Source of the DNA: Candidula unifasciata
Taxonomy: Eukaryota; Mollusca; Gastropoda; Stylommatophora; Geomitridae
DNA: 64,000 nucleotides
Assembly: GCA_905116865.2 (NCBI GenBank)
Contig: CAJHNH020001571.1
Location: 153,861 to 217,860, forward strand
Reading direction: 5' to 3'
Of the stretch, positions 11,734-59,092 are shown one piece after another. A program made the translations under genes and the position numbers. Below the pieces are notes generated by a model. It was not told the DNA's origin, made no database searches, and saw only the letters and a list, made by a program, of their open reading frames with translations. Within the stretch, counting starts at the first letter, position 1. Each line of letters opens with the position of its first letter.

Positions 11734-12061
11734 CTTTTTCGTTTGCTGTTGTTGCTGCTACTGCGCCTTCTCTTGTTTCTTTTCTTGAGTACTGCCTTTC
11801 AGGTTTAAAGAAGCTTCTAGTGTGTCTTGTTATTTACTTCTTAGATTCTGATACTCAAGGCCCTAAATATTCCATTAACCAACGCTTGCAAGGCGGCAAG
11901 CTTTGCTTTATTTATGACTAAAATAAATGACTCTTTGTGAGCATTGTCCTGTATGTGTCTTGACACGTCAAGACCACTCGATCTGATGTCTTCTAATGTA
12001 GATTAGCACTGGTTCAGTCCCTACTTATTTCCCGACTTTGTACTGTCCTAATAGTGTTTAT

Positions 12062-12158
12062 TGTGTGTGTGTGTATGTGTGTGTGTGTATGGAAAAAAGG
12101 GGGGGGGGTTGTTCTCTATGTGTGTGTATGTGTGTGTGTGTGTGGGGGGGGGGGGGGG
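12062..12158 (+). repeat. Duplicated (TG)n plus G-run unit
   Basis: Two successive copies of (TG)n ending in a poly-G run (ggggggggg at about 12100 and a 15-G run at about 12144), separated by ttgttctcta. The G runs sit beside ttctcta both times, consistent with a local duplication of about 50 bp. Confidence 0.7.
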
Positions 12159-12159
12159 T

Positions 12160-13250
12160 TCTCTACGTATTGTTATCACAATCGCCTTATTCGCACACTG
12201 GGCATCCCCATGCCTGCTAAGTCTTTCGATACAGCAGCCACTCCAATGTAACTCTACTAATTGTTCTCATGAGAAGCTGGTTACTGTATCGCCTGTCTTT
12301 ACCTCGAGGACAACATAGATGTGCTTTACCAAGCTTAACTCCTCTTTCACGCATTCGTGTTATCGTCATAGATTCACCGTTAGCTCTAAATCTAGTCCGA
12401 ATTCGCCGTATAGCGTTGATGGTATCAGCTCTGTCTAAGCTTCTTCCCGTTTGGTGCCTAACTTGCCAGCTGGTAAGCTCTTTCATTGTAATTTCGTGTT
12501 CTCTATATTCGTATTTTTTTCACTTGAACCTTTGTTGCCAAAAGATGGAAAAAAAATGAAAATGATCTGTGTAAAAGCATCAATACATATAAACGTGCAA
12601 ATGCACACATGGACATACACAAATACGTTTTTTAAAAGGCAATTCTGACCAAATTGCTAGCATAATGTGTGACCTGATCAATTTACTACGATACACACAC
12701 ACAACTCCTATAAACTAACCCCGAAATAAAAAAACATACGATTCTGGCACTCAAAACCGCAGACCACGTCCATGCTCACTCTTTCAAGATACTGAATAAA
12801 CATCTGCTTGGGAAAGTTCTCATTTATAGCAGCAATTATTTGACGAGCACCGGCCAGTGCAAACATGTAATCTAGTTCATCGACTGTACTTTAATTACTT
12901 CTTCTATTTCAACAAATGGACTGTTTTCTGTTAACGATATACGACAGTTGGCAAACTGGCCTGGAGCTCTTGGGTCTCTTTAGTGCCTTGTTTAGTCACA
13001 GTGTTAGAACTATGAATCAGCGAAACACGCTTTTTAGTTTCGTAGCTATATTTGTATACACCGCTATAAAACACTAACTTCCTACGTCTAGAACAGGTTT
13101 TTTTTTTTTTTTTAACTTTTACTATCCAAAGAAGAACAAAATCTGTTTTAACAGGCTAAATGTTATAAGTTGAATTTAAGCTGCATATAGTTGACACCAT
13201 CGTATGTAATTCAAAGCCGTCAGAGACTGAACGAGTTGGAGAAGTTACAG
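12160..13250. other. No gene recognised
   Basis: A minus-strand ORF at 12217-12486 (89 codons, Arg-rich, starts MKELTSWQVRH) is open but matches nothing I know, and no splice context secures it. The rest is AT-rich without repeats I can name. Confidence 0.35.
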
Positions 13251-13339
13251 TTTGAAGCTAGACAACGTCCGGCACGCTAGCGAAGTTGGCTAAACCAGAT
13301 TGCGCGGTGACCGGGTGACGAACTCCTTGTGGTCCGAGT

Positions 13340-15664
13340 CAGTGTTGCCACTTTGGATCTTTTATATCCAAATTTAGATCTTTTTCATTGCATTTAGATA
13401 CTGTTTTTGACGTTTAGATCGTAAATATTTTTCTAGATTCTTTTCATATAGAGTTAGATATTTTATAGATTTTTTTTCTTTCATTGTCAATTTAATAATT
13501 ACTGTGTAAAATATTTACTACAATATTTTTGTTTTGGTCTGGCACGTACATTGTGACAACTGCCATTACTTGAACTTTGAACTCTCACTGGGGTCAACGC
13601 ACAAATATCTGGCAGCTCCGGTACTGATTAATAAAAACGCGTGTAAATCATACTAACTTTGTTTCAACCGTATCCTCACTGTGCTGACTTTGCATTTCTT
13701 TTTCATGTGATTTAAAAAAAAATAATTGCTCACCTTCTTATGTGGCTTTCACTTTGAAAAAACCTTTCAACATACCAAAGGTAAAGTATGAGCAAACAAT
13801 TTGGAAAGAGTGGTTGCATGATGACAAAATTAAAAAATGGGGATATGACCAAAGCGTATAAGTACTGCAAGTGTGAAATTAAAGCGAAAATACAAAACTC
13901 AAAGAGTTATGCAGAGACTAAAAAAAGCATAAACTGCAGTTTCATTTGAAGATATTACACCGCTGACATCTGTTTTCAGAACTATACTGATAATTGAATC
14001 ATCAAAAGTTGAAGTATCAGTCGCAATGTTTTTGTCACTGCGCAATTTCAAACTGTGACCATTTGATCGATTTGTAAAAAATCTTGGACTAGTTCAATTT
14101 GAAAAGTGTGATGTAGAAAGTATAGTTTAGGAACTGAAGGAACTTTTAATCAGCAAACATTTAGGGTTGAAGAATTTGGCTGTAATTGGTACTGATAATG
14201 CCTCAGTGATGGTTGGTATAAACAATGGCGTTTATGCCAAGTTGAAGGAAGCTAACCCATCGTTAATACTTATAAAATTTATGCGTCATTCATTGCAGCT
14301 AACATTATCACATGCTTTATCTAAATATTTACTAAGGAATTTGGAATACTTTATTGCTGAAACACTTTACTGGTTTTCCAAATCATTTGTCAGACAACAG
14401 CAATACAATACATTATATACAGCCTTGAATGATGGTTCCACACCACAGAAAATTCTGTCAGATTGCAAAACTAGATGGTTATCAATTTTACCAGCTGTTG
14501 AAAGAATTATGAAGCAATGGTTGAAGTTGAAGACACACTTTGAAATAACAAGACAAAGTGAAAAGTGCTACACAGCTGAAATACTATATGGAATGTACAG
14601 TGATGAAAAAAAATTGTCATTCATTCTCTTTTTAATCCTATTCTAATGGAAGTGCAAAAAGTAAATAAACTGTTCAAATCTAAACTTGATAAAGTTAAAT
14701 TAATTGATGATCTCACCTTGCTATTTCACTCGATAAAAGACTGGTGTTGCCAACTTCTAAAGCTGATTTGCTCACTTGCACTATAGAGAGCTATTTGGCT
14801 CCTAAGCCACACCTTCCGTATTAAATCGAATCAAAAATTGATGATTTAAAAACAAAAGGACTGTTAACAGAGAATGAAGAGAACAACTTAAGAAAACGCT
14901 GTCAAGATTTCCTTATCTCATTATTGAAGCAATTGAAGCAGAGACTTCCTGAAAATCTAGATGTTTTGAAAAATATTTCACTTTTTTCTCCGAGCAACAT
15001 ACTTCAGCCAATAAAGAACATACCTAAATATTGTAAAGTTATGAAATTTTTAGGGGCTACTGATAATAGTGTCGCTAAAGCAGAATATCAGTTAACCAAA
15101 ATAAAGTTAGCAGAATGGACTAACAAAACAGAAACTAAAGCGTTTTGGAGTGAAGCGAGACAATTTAAAGATGCTTCATCAAACAGTCCATTCTGTAAGC
15201 TCTTTAAAGTGCCATGTCTGCCATGATACTACCCGACTCAAATGCTGACGTAGAAAGAGTTTTCAGTGCTAGGAATTATATCAAATCTAACCTAAAAAAA
15301 AACAGGATGAAATTTGACCTCTTAAATGCTATCGTGCCATTAAAATTCGGCCTGATGAGACTAGGGAAATAAGCCTACTGTTCCACTTATAAAGAAATTT
15401 GAACAGCTAAAGCATACCAGGGTCATTTTAGATCTGAAGCTTCAACTTCATTATCCAAGCTAAGTTTATCCTGTGGATCTTGTGAGGCATACATCAGTGA
15501 AGGTGAGGACATGATTATGTAGGGTAAGTCATAACAAAAGCTTTGTAATTTTTGACTTTTTCAATTTGGATGTTTTTTCTAGATCTTTTCCACGCAGATT
15601 TAGATTTTTTTTTTTTTTTGACACCGTTTTTGATATTTTTTGTCAAAGAAAAGTGGCAACACTG
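13340..15664 (+). mobile_element. hAT DNA transposon, complete ends, decayed
   Basis: A 2325-bp element with terminal inverted repeats CAGTGTTGCCACTTT...AAAGTGGCAACACTG and an exact 8-bp target duplication GTCCGAGT at 13332-13339 and 15665-15672. Subterminal T-rich tagat/tttagat motifs occur at both ends. It carries three stretches of hAT transposase separated by stops and frameshifts. An empty target paralogue exists at 57.3 kb. Confidence 0.93.
13790..15372 (+). pseudogene. hAT transposase pseudogene
   Basis: A decayed N-terminal part from about 13790 (KYEQTIWKEWL) is riddled with stops. 14167-14646 encodes the catalytic-core region (IGTDNASVMVGINNGVYAKL, MRHSLQLTLSHAL, DCKTRWLSILPAVERI, CYTAEILYGMYSD). 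14924-15226 continues it, and 15214-15372 gives the C-terminal dimerisation signature LPDSNADVERVFS. It resembles the hAT/ZBED-type transposases found in many animals. It cannot make active enzyme. Confidence 0.85.
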
Positions 15665-16320
15665 GTCCGAGTTCACCCCCGGGGGGTAGGCAGAAAATCC
15701 CCATTTTTCCCAGATGTACGGTATTTATCATGGAATCAAGGCCGAAGGGTTGCGATATTCATAATACCGAGCCTAAGGGTAAACAACTCATGGCTACTGG
15801 ATAAAAAAAAAAAAGCTAGACAACAAAAGTAAACGTAATCCCAAGGCAGATACTGTCGATACGATGCGAGTTGTTAGCTCTTCGTAGATTTTAGGCCATT
15901 TCGTGATGAGGTAAAGTCCTTTCTTGATGAACTGTCCTTAGCAGGCAATTAAAAAGAACGACAGAAAAATGATAGATATAAAGAAAGAGAGATACAAAGA
16001 AAGAGGCAGACAGACATACGTACATACAGGCAGACAGACAGACAGAAAAACCGAATTTAATAAACAATAATAAAAACAAGTGAATGTTTTCTGGCATAAT
16101 TTTACAGGGTTGGATTAAAGACAAGTGCATACTGGGTGTAAGAAATGGCTCTACCTCAGCTGGGGATTGAGCAGATGCAAGTGTCAAGGTAAAGTAAATA
16201 CACTTGCCAATTTGTCAACCCGGTTCTTTGAGTAAATATATATTTATAATCTTTTTCAGACACACACAATTAAAACCCAAATAATATACAAGGCGTGGCC
16301 AATCAGTAAGCTTTATCGGA

Positions 16321-16517
16321 ATGAGTAAATTAAAGCTGTTAAACGAACAACCAAAGAAACGTTCTGTCTACACAGTTGCTAAATTCTGTATAGTTTTCTT
16401 GTTAATCTTTCTACCCTGCGTTCATGTAAATTGTAAAGTTTCCCAGCATCCAACATACCTTACGTTCTGCAAAGAGTTGCTAGAGGATCTGGTCGACGCT
16501 CAACACTCAAGGGAAAG
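16321..16517 (+). CDS. Candidate first coding exon with signal peptide
   Basis: Opens MSKLKLLNEQPKKRSVYTVAKFCIVFLLIFLPCVHVNCKVS: a basic n-region, a hydrophobic core (FCIVFLLIFLPCVHV) and a plausible cleavage or anchor site, then CKELLEDLVDAQHSRE. The ORF runs into a consensus donor GGGAAAG|GTGAGA at 16517/16518 in phase 2. I found no downstream partner exon on the plus strand, so it may be a gene start continuing across the GPCR locus, or chance. Family unknown. Confidence 0.4.
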
Positions 16518-17567
16518 GTGAGAAAAATGTACAATAAAACAGTTTACTGGCACCATCGGAACTGGAACTCTTCGCTTGCTGCTGACTGTGGGGATAGAGT
16601 ACTTATGGAAGTGTGCTGAGTGATATAACATCGATTTTCAATGCAACATTCCAACATACTTTATTATCGTGTGGTTGCTATTGTCCTGGCGTTTATTGGT
16701 GTTGGTTTTTACACCAATTTTCTCTGGGAAAAGACTCATATTTGTTTTAAGAAACTAAACTAGTCAGTATCGTCATTCTTTGATGAACTAATATGATAAC
16801 AAATAATAGATGCGTACAAAGTGTAACAAATAAAAAATAACATTTTGATAAGTGGAGCTGCATTGAGAACCAGAACATTCCCAAAAATCGCCCAGTTTCC
16901 ATTTTCTGCAGCAACCTCACATTTCCAGTACTAATGGTTGCAACTGTATTCTAAGTGTCTAGTCGTCTCGTTGATTCTGTCGGCTGCGTGAGTCTGCCAG
17001 ACACACTTTCATTCCCATGACTATTGCAAAAATTATGTGTTCTATTGCATCTGTCACGTTATTTACCTCCTACCAAGCATATTTGCCATGTCTGCTGCTA
17101 CTGTTGCACGTGAATGTCTTACAGATGTATCACAGTCAAGGATTGTAAACTATAATTTCCATTCGTCGTCAATATGAAATTGCCAGTTAACATACTTTAG
17201 AGTCTTATACGGGACATTTGAAGAGAAAGAAATGTTAAGGCTTGCTCGTTATATAAACTTGGGCGACAAAGAATTGGAGGCATATGTCTCAAATTCCAAC
17301 ATGTGCATTGTAAGCATGCAGTCGACTAATTTGCCCGACCGTAAAGTCCTGTGAGTTAATACGTATTTTTTATATTATGTATAATTGTATGTGCGTTTAT
17401 GTTTGGCTGTTTGTATACGATTGTTGTATACGAAAACACAGTGATAATATACAAATGACACCTTAATGAGATTTAGTGTTTTCAGTCTTAATGTGAGAAA
17501 CAAAGGGAAACAATGCAGGCTAGCTTCCGTTGAGACTAACGCCATTTTTGTCATGCTTAGGGAAATA

Positions 17568-17568
<1 letters not shown>

Positions 17569-17600
<32 letters not shown>

Positions 17601-17657
17601 CCCTCACACACAAACATACGCGCGCACACACATACACACACACACACACTCACACAC
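17569..17657 (+). repeat. (CA)n microsatellite, interrupted
   Basis: CA dinucleotides broken by caaacaccct and atacgcgcg words. Confidence 0.9.
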
Positions 17658-18019
17658 GGTACATACAGTGGCTAAATGTTCTGCAATGTTGCCACGTTTG
17701 TTTATGGTTTCGCGTGATTTCTTTTGTAAAATATGTACTGCTTTACGGCTTAGAGATTATTCATCATATTTCACAATTCTATACGTGCCAGGGTTCGATT
17801 AAGGAGGTCAGCGGATTAGGGAGGATGAGAGAGATGACTGTTTTTGCATCTTTTTGAACAGTGGTATGAGATCAAACCAAAATAATATTCCCAAAGGCAG
17901 CAATGTATACACATTTTCACTGCCTACACTCTTCATTGCGGAGACGGCATATATCCCGCTTCTTCTTCTCAGCGCTTACCTGCTATTAGCTCTGACGAAA
18001 AGTTATGGTTGTTAGTCCA

Positions 18020-18122
18020 GAACTTGCATGCTACGTGCACGTCTGTTTTACAGATTTTGCATGTTTGTATGCAGACTATTGGTTCTTTGCCTCTCAATCA
18101 GGTGTGCTCTGACTTCAGAGGG
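18020..18122 (-). repeat. (AAG)-tailed family, short fragment
   Basis: Shares tgcagactattggttctttgcctctcaatcagg and ctctgacttc blocks with copies at 50.5, 56.8 and 62.2 kb. Both ends are missing. Confidence 0.6.
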
Positions 18123-18787
18123 TCACACATTCTTTACTGAAGAACATACAGGTCGATAACTCTTACATATAAAGAAACACAACGAATGAAGCATTTCATA
18201 ACATGAAGACATTGAATGCATGATGTGATTTGAAAACGTAATTTAGAAGGGAAAAATTAGCATTATCTAATCCTTCCGTTTGCTAAAAGTAAATTTGTAA
18301 AGAATACTACTATGCCCTATTTTTTCTTAAATTAAAAGCACCAAGCTACTACACATGTTATGCTGATACTGTTAAATTAATTTTTTGTTACAAATACAGT
18401 GTCCAATTTGTCCAATTTATCAGTGTAGTTATAGTTAAGTTTACACCTTTTTACTCTAAAAAAAAAAAAAAAAAACGATTCCACTTCCCGTACAGTAGAT
18501 GGGAATATAGTTTTCGGTTATAACTCACAAGGTCTGGAATGCCTATTGGAAACAAATGTAGTTGTCTCTGGACATGGTCGAATCTCACACACGATTCGGT
18601 TGCAACAATGAATAATTAAATCAAAGCATAGTTTTTTTTTTTTGGTGTGTGTGTGCATGGGATTCCTGCTTTACTATGGAAAAATACACGGATACGTGCG
18701 CAGGGTTGTGCTGTCATATAGGCAGGCATTCTTGCTTTTGTGGATAAAAATAAGTGCCACTTTTCGGTGAAGAACTGCACGCAGATG

Positions 18788-18925
18788 ATCTTTACTGCAG
18801 TAGCTTGAGACGTTACATTCAATAACAAATGCGCTTTATAAGTTAGTTACCCGACAGGTTACAGATCTTCACTGTAGCAGCTAGAGATGCTACATTCAAT
18901 AACAGATGCGCTTTCTAAGTTAGTT
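18788..18925 (+). repeat. Two-copy tandem duplication, unit about 74 bp
   Basis: The word cagatcttcactg(c/t)agtagcttgagac..acattcaataaca.atgcgctttataagttagtt occurs twice in succession with about 85% identity by eye. Confidence 0.7.
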
Positions 18926-19266
18926 TAACTACTCCTTCATTGGTTAAGTGCTAGGACCCTCTCTTCAGTATATTCCATAGTTTTAAGATGCTAACAATTA
19001 GAAGCTCGGTGTTGGATTATTTTTCCCCTTAGCATAACGATCATGTCTGGCTAACATCTTTTCACTTGCTTTTCTTGCAGTATAATTTTAAGTGTAGATC
19101 CAGTTATAGCTTGTTTTGTACAATGTCCGACTTCATGTAGATCATTCCGCATGCTAGTCTGATTCTATTCTATGTATTCTACGGTAGCACTATATTCTCA
19201 TGCGGATGTGTCCACTTTCAGCAATAGCTAGTATACAGCAAATCTGAGTCAGAGGACGGTGTAGTG

Positions 19267-19465
19267 CAGTGGCTCTGAACCTTCCTAATGCCGCGACCCT
19301 TTAATAAAGTGACTCATGTTGTGGCGACCCCCAGCCATAATATTTTTTTTCGTTGCTACTTCATAACTTTAATAAGTATGTGTTGTCGGATGATCTTTGG
19401 AGACCTCTGTGAAAGAGTCGTTCGACCCACAAAAAGGGTCGCGACCCACAGGTTGAGAACCGCTG
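19267..19465 (+). mobile_element. SPIN non-autonomous hAT element (MITE)
   Basis: A 199-bp element with ends CAGTGGCTCTGAACCTT and AGGTTGAGAACCGCTG, the SPIN terminal repeats. Internal blocks match SPIN as I know it: cctaatgccgcgaccctttaat, catgttgtggcgacccccagccata, cgttgctacttcataact, gaaagagtcgttcgaccc, gggtcgcgaccca. Flanking 8-mers gtgtagtg and gcgtaggg agree at 6 of 8, consistent with an aged target duplication. SPIN is a textbook horizontally transferred family. Confidence 0.88.
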
Positions 19466-19615
19466 GCGTAGGGCAAAATACCATTACATAAGGCCATCCC
19501 TGGATGAAACGCAAGAGTTATTGAGCTCGGTCAGAAGTCATCACGTTTTCAGCTTGATTTCAAATTGTTAGTAGGCACGTCAGTCGTTCCACGAGGCGCC
19601 TAGCGGTGATTTCTG

Positions 19616-54816
<35,201 letters not shown>

Positions 54817-55084
54817 GTCTGTCAAAATATACACATGCAATTTCATGATAGATCATAATTAATGGCTCTATATTATACGCCAATTAGGGATTTATATTAA
54901 ATAGTCTCAAGTTATAGTTATCCCTTATATTTTGTTTTCAGTCAACACATTATAACAAGGTGTCAAAGTCTTCAGCGTATGTCCTGACAAAAACACCGGT
55001 CTGGATTAAATCCCATAAAACCGCAAATGCCTAGTGTATTTAGTCACCAAACATAATGGCAGCAGATAATGTCCATGTTTTTAA

Positions 55085-55105
55085 GGGGGTGGGGGGGGGG
55101 GGGGT
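55085..55105 (+). repeat. Poly-G run
   Basis: gggggtgggggggggggggggg; a possible G-quadruplex or an assembly-length artefact. Confidence 0.8.
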
Positions 55106-55129
55106 CTGGATTTAAAAGATGACAAGGAA

Positions 55130-55385
55130 GGAATCTGTAAGGAGGCCTTAAGGTTAGTTGCGTATCCTCTACAGGACGTTGCAGAACCAACCTCATTAGC
55201 CCCTGGCTGTTGTGTGGTTTCACTAGGCAAATTTACATCCAGTAGTTTGCCATTGCTTCCTGGACGGTCGGCTTCCTGATACCACTGTCGAAACCAACGC
55301 AAGGCGTATGGCCCGCAGCTGGGATCGAACCCGGTACCCCGGCATTGCGAAGCGTTCGCATCGACTTAGCCACAAAGCCGACGTA
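55130..55385 (-). repeat. SINE-B copy, near full length
   Basis: Minus strand: gtcggctttgtggctaagtcgatgcgaacgcttcgcaatgccggggtaccgGGTTCGATCCCagctgcgggcc, then ggtttcgacagtggtatcaggaagccgacc and a body to gttctgcaacgtcctgtagaggatacgcaac. Confidence 0.8.
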
Positions 55386-55924
55386 AGGAGGCCTAATCGC
55401 CCCTAAAGGTTGAAGTGTAGAGGATCAATTTCTTTACCCCAGGTGTTATCCTATATGGCTCAGTCTCTTTCCACAAAACTGTTATCTGCCTGCCGAGAGC
55501 GTCGCATAGAGCACGTTCTCAGTAGCTCCCACGACGATCACCAGCGATTTCCGTAAAAATTGCACTCGTCAAATGAACTACGCAGCCGTGAAATGAACCC
55601 ATGACCTTCAGGAAACGGCTTGACCAGTTTGCCACGGACCCCGTCCCCCTTCTCCCCCATTTAACCTGTTAAGCGTGTAGGTAAGCTTTCTTTTTATATT
55701 TGTGTTTTTTAATATTAAATTATTGAAGATATTTTAGTCTATTGCTGTGACTTAAGCACATTATCATCATCATTATTTTCGTTATCGACATTTTTATCAT
55801 CGTCATTAGGCATTTACGCAAAGTCTTCGCGTCTTGAGCCCTCAACACCTAAAATGTTTGTAAAGAGGCTCAACCCTTCACAGCTCACCCCTTCACCTTC
55901 CAGTTTTGTCTTAGTCTCGGTACT

Positions 55925-56095
55925 GATCCACACTCATAGAAAACAAAAGTAGAAAGTTAAAAGGACACACTAGACAACATAAAAAACGGAAGCAATAGTT
56001 ACCATACCGGGAATTGAACCTTTTATTTCCAAATAACTTTTACGCCTCGCTATGGAAACAAGTAAACGAAGAAACATCACCAGCTAGGTACCCCT
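55925..56095 (-). repeat. SINE-C copy
   Basis: Matches 345-450 including flanking cacactagacaacataaaaaacg and accataccgggaattgaacc. The left flank actcatagaaaac also matches 290-302. Confidence 0.6.
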
Positions 56096-56394
56096 CATTA
56101 TTTATGAGCATGATTTGAGAAAAAAAATCTGACAAGGATGGATAATCGCCACTGGACCTCTTTCTGTTATTGATTAAAATGTGTACAGGCCATAAAGTTT
56201 ACCACTGTAGAATAATCTGCCATTAGATTACTATACCACACAAAAAAAAAAAAATTTTTTTAGCCATTTATGTCCAATACGCCTGCAGACTTGGAAAAGG
56301 GTCCTGTGATTGTTTCACCAGATTACTGTTGAGGATCGCTTTTACGCCTGTTGTGCAAGGAGGTAAGGGTATTAGAGTCATATTTGCATGAGTG

Positions 56395-56545
56395 ATGCGA
56401 TCGGCAATACGCTTACCGCGTTTACTTCCCAGAACTCACCTGATACCTAGTTAAGGTTGCGTCAGCAAGAAAGACTGAATGTTATCGTTACCATACTAAA
56501 TTTCAAGACTGTTGCCTCCAAATGACTGCGCCGAAATACCATTAC
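56395..56545 (-). repeat. SINE-A/SINE-C fragments side by side
   Basis: accgcgtttacttcccagaactcacctgatacctagttaaggttgcgtcagcaag is a SINE-A core. It runs into gttatcgttaccatactaaatttcaagactgttgcctccaaatgactgcgcc, a SINE-C tRNA-like block. Confidence 0.5.
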
Positions 56546-56734
56546 TTTTCTTTAAAAAAAAAAAAACAAAAAAAAAAACGAATACTTGGGAAAGCAATCA
56601 AAAAAGCAAGCGAACTTTGGCGCTTCTATGGTATGCGAAACTTCAAACAGAGAGGAAAGATCCAAGATAGAAACATTAGAAACAATTGAAATATGTCTAC
56701 ATCTTGTCTCAAATAAACGAATATTCCCTCTTCG

Positions 56735-56975
56735 TGTTTACCAGCTGCAAACTCCGGCGGAAAGTTCTGGTTGTTTGTCCGCTTCTAGCCAGTTAATGAA
56801 TCTAGATGTTGTGTGTACATCCGTTTCATGGATCTGACTTATCTGCTGCAGGCTATTGGTTCCGTGCATCTCATGCAGATGTACTCCGACTTCGAAGAAA
56901 ACTCCCCATTAGTCGACTCCGACGACAAGCTTTGGGCGAGCAATAGGTCTGTTCTTGTTTTGCCCCGCAACCAAC
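56735..56975 (-). repeat. (AAG)-tailed repeat copy, no triplet tail
   Basis: Matches the 50.4- and 62.2-kb copies (ccagctgcaaactccggcggaaagttctggttgtttgtcc, ctccgacttcgaag, cattagtcgactcc), but the tail side has only cctcttcgtg. Confidence 0.8.
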
Positions 56976-57164
56976 AAGAAAAAGAAATAAATGAATAACC
57001 CAGGGTCAATATCCTTGCACATTTTTTCCACGGCACGTTAATCCTTGGTTCTTAAAAAAAAATTGGTTAATTGTTAACAACTTTATTATAAGCTTTCTAT
57101 TGATCAACATAGGCATTATTATGATAATATCAATATTCAATAAATTTTTTTTTTAATCCAGAAA

Positions 57165-57350
57165 CCAAGAGTTGTTTACCCTTTATTTCGGTTCTATGGA
57201 TATCGCAACCCTTATGTCTTGATTTTCTGACAAAAAGCCTTAAGTATTGAAAAAAATTGGCTTTTGGCCTACCCGCGTGCGTAAACTCGGACCACAAGGA
57301 GTTCGTCACCCGGTCGCTGCCCAGTCAGGTTTGAAAATTTGAGCTAGCAA
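57165..57350 (-). repeat. Empty-site paralogue of the hAT target repeat
   Basis: Reverse complement gives cagcgaccgggtgacgaactcc / ttgtggtccgagt / ttacgcacgcgggtaggcc with a single GTCCGAGT, co-linear with the two flanks of the hAT element at 13.3 and 15.7 kb. Confidence 0.8.
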
Positions 57351-57447
57351 GCCGGGCCAAAAAAAAATTGTTATAAAGTGATTATTGGCATAGGTGCTAT
57401 CCATGTTTTTAATGAAATCTGCCCGCTACATGCATCATTCCTTGCGT

Positions 57448-57660
57448 CCTTCTTAGGACGTTATTTTTTGTTATTTGAAGCCCCACTCTGGCTTTTGCCA
57501 GGGGCCGCAATATAGGCAGGTCATCATTATGGCCAAATGTCTGAACGCGGTTTCTGGGACCTCTCCACGGTGATCCTCATCCGCATGGTGGCACTTTGTG
57601 CCATCGGGTGTTTATCGCTTGTGTGATGTCCTGGTGGGGTAGAAAGTCAGTCAGTCAGTC
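57448..57660 (+). repeat. (GTCA)-tailed repeat, copy 5, with hairpin and tail
   Basis: ttatttgaagccccactctggcttttgccagggg...gatgtcctggtggggtagaaagtcagtcagtcagtc. Upstream tccttcttaggacgt is shared with the 7.9- and 30.65-kb copies. Confidence 0.85.
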
Positions 57661-57664
57661 GCTA

Positions 57665-59051
57665 CATGCATGTATACTGTTGCACATGGGCTATAACCGT
57701 TGTTTCATACACTTTGCTTTTATGTATTACCTGGTTATAATTTTCACTTTAGTGTTTCCATATTGTTACTGTTGGCACCTTTTTGTATTTACCAACGATA
57801 GTTCGGTATTTTGTTATGAGCAGGCATGATAAATTAATTACATTTTTAACATCAGCCTAGGGTATGTACGATGGATATAGTTTCAAAGTTGCCAGTGGCA
57901 GCCATTGTTTTAAATGTGATTTACTTGTGTGCTAATGAATTATTTCATCACATATGTTCTATTCCTAATTCAGCCATAACGCTAATTAAAAAAATCAATA
58001 TGTGAGATTCACAAAAATACACACTCTGACACAAACTTACACTCACACGAACACACATACACGCATATCACACACATCCGTCAGTGGTTCTAAAAATGAA
58101 AACAGCACGAAAGACAAATGTAAAAAAAAAAAAAAAACAATGGCAAAGAAAATTTGACTGACTTTAGTAGTCTTCACCTAGCACTGCACTTTAAAATAAG
58201 TGACCGAAATATCTGCTCCAGAGCCTATACTAGAGATATTGACGCAGACTAGGAGACATAGACTTCTAATGTGTGCTTTTGTGTGTGCCAAGGAGAAGTA
58301 GCGGAGAGAGTGAAAGACAGAGAGAAAGAGGGAGAGAGATAGGGGGAGAGAGGTTTATTAAAATAAGGCCAGCGATCTAGATCAAAATAAATAATGTTAA
58401 GCAAACATCCATGATCCCGCCATGGTCAGATATTTTACGAATTTGAATGTAAGTTAAATTTTTTTTTTTTTTTTTACTTTGGCCTGTTTTCTAGCATAAA
58501 GTTAGTAAACAGTATGTTAGACAACACCAGGTGGGGGAGAAAATGGCGAAAATGGAAAAGGGGCTTCATGCACAAAACATTCAACGGATGTCAAAAATTA
58601 CGTCGTAAGTGTTTTGGGCATTAGACACAAGACGCAGTGGACCCAATCAGCAGCTCATTTAGAGCCACACTGCTGTCGATGTAAATCAATATTTGGATTT
58701 GAATGATCTGCTTTCGACGCAGACCCATCAGCACTAGATGGGTGTTGTGTTCAACATTCTTTACTTTCCTGACATTGTTTTTTAATACATTTGAGGCTTG
58801 CTTGACCTGGAATCCTAGATTAATTTAATTATACCGCCCAGATTTGGATTTGAACTCTGAACCTTTGCGCGGGCAAACAAGAAGGTTGTCACTGAACCTT
58901 TAAGACTCCTAGTTTAATAGTACTTTGAAAAAAAAAAAATATTGATTTCAAGATCACAGAACGTGTTGTGCTCACACCATATTACCTGAAGCGTGTCTCA
59001 CAGTCACAGAACATTTTCAGATCCTTTGTCTGCTATACTGGATAAATAGTA

Positions 59052-59092
<41 letters not shown>

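Larger units (their letters stand above)
13255..15800 (+). repeat. Older repeat interrupted by the hAT element
   Basis: The flanks 13255-13339 and 15665-15800 join into one sequence that matches the reverse complement of 57165-57350 (cgaccgggtgacgaactcc / ttgtggtccgagt, then gggtaggc.aaa..cccatttt). This shows the hAT inserted into a pre-existing dispersed repeat. Confidence 0.75.
15800..19260. other. Mostly unannotated sequence
   Basis: Apart from the candidate exon at 16321, a CA array, a repeat fragment and a small tandem duplication, I see no supported gene. A tract of cagacagacaga words lies at about 16005-16050. Confidence 0.45.

Noticed and set aside
11007..11921. 304-codon plus ORF and 153-codon minus ORF
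   Set aside because: Both run through the TTC array and code for homopolymer-like Leu/Ser/Phe or Glu/Lys/Arg tracts; composition artefacts.
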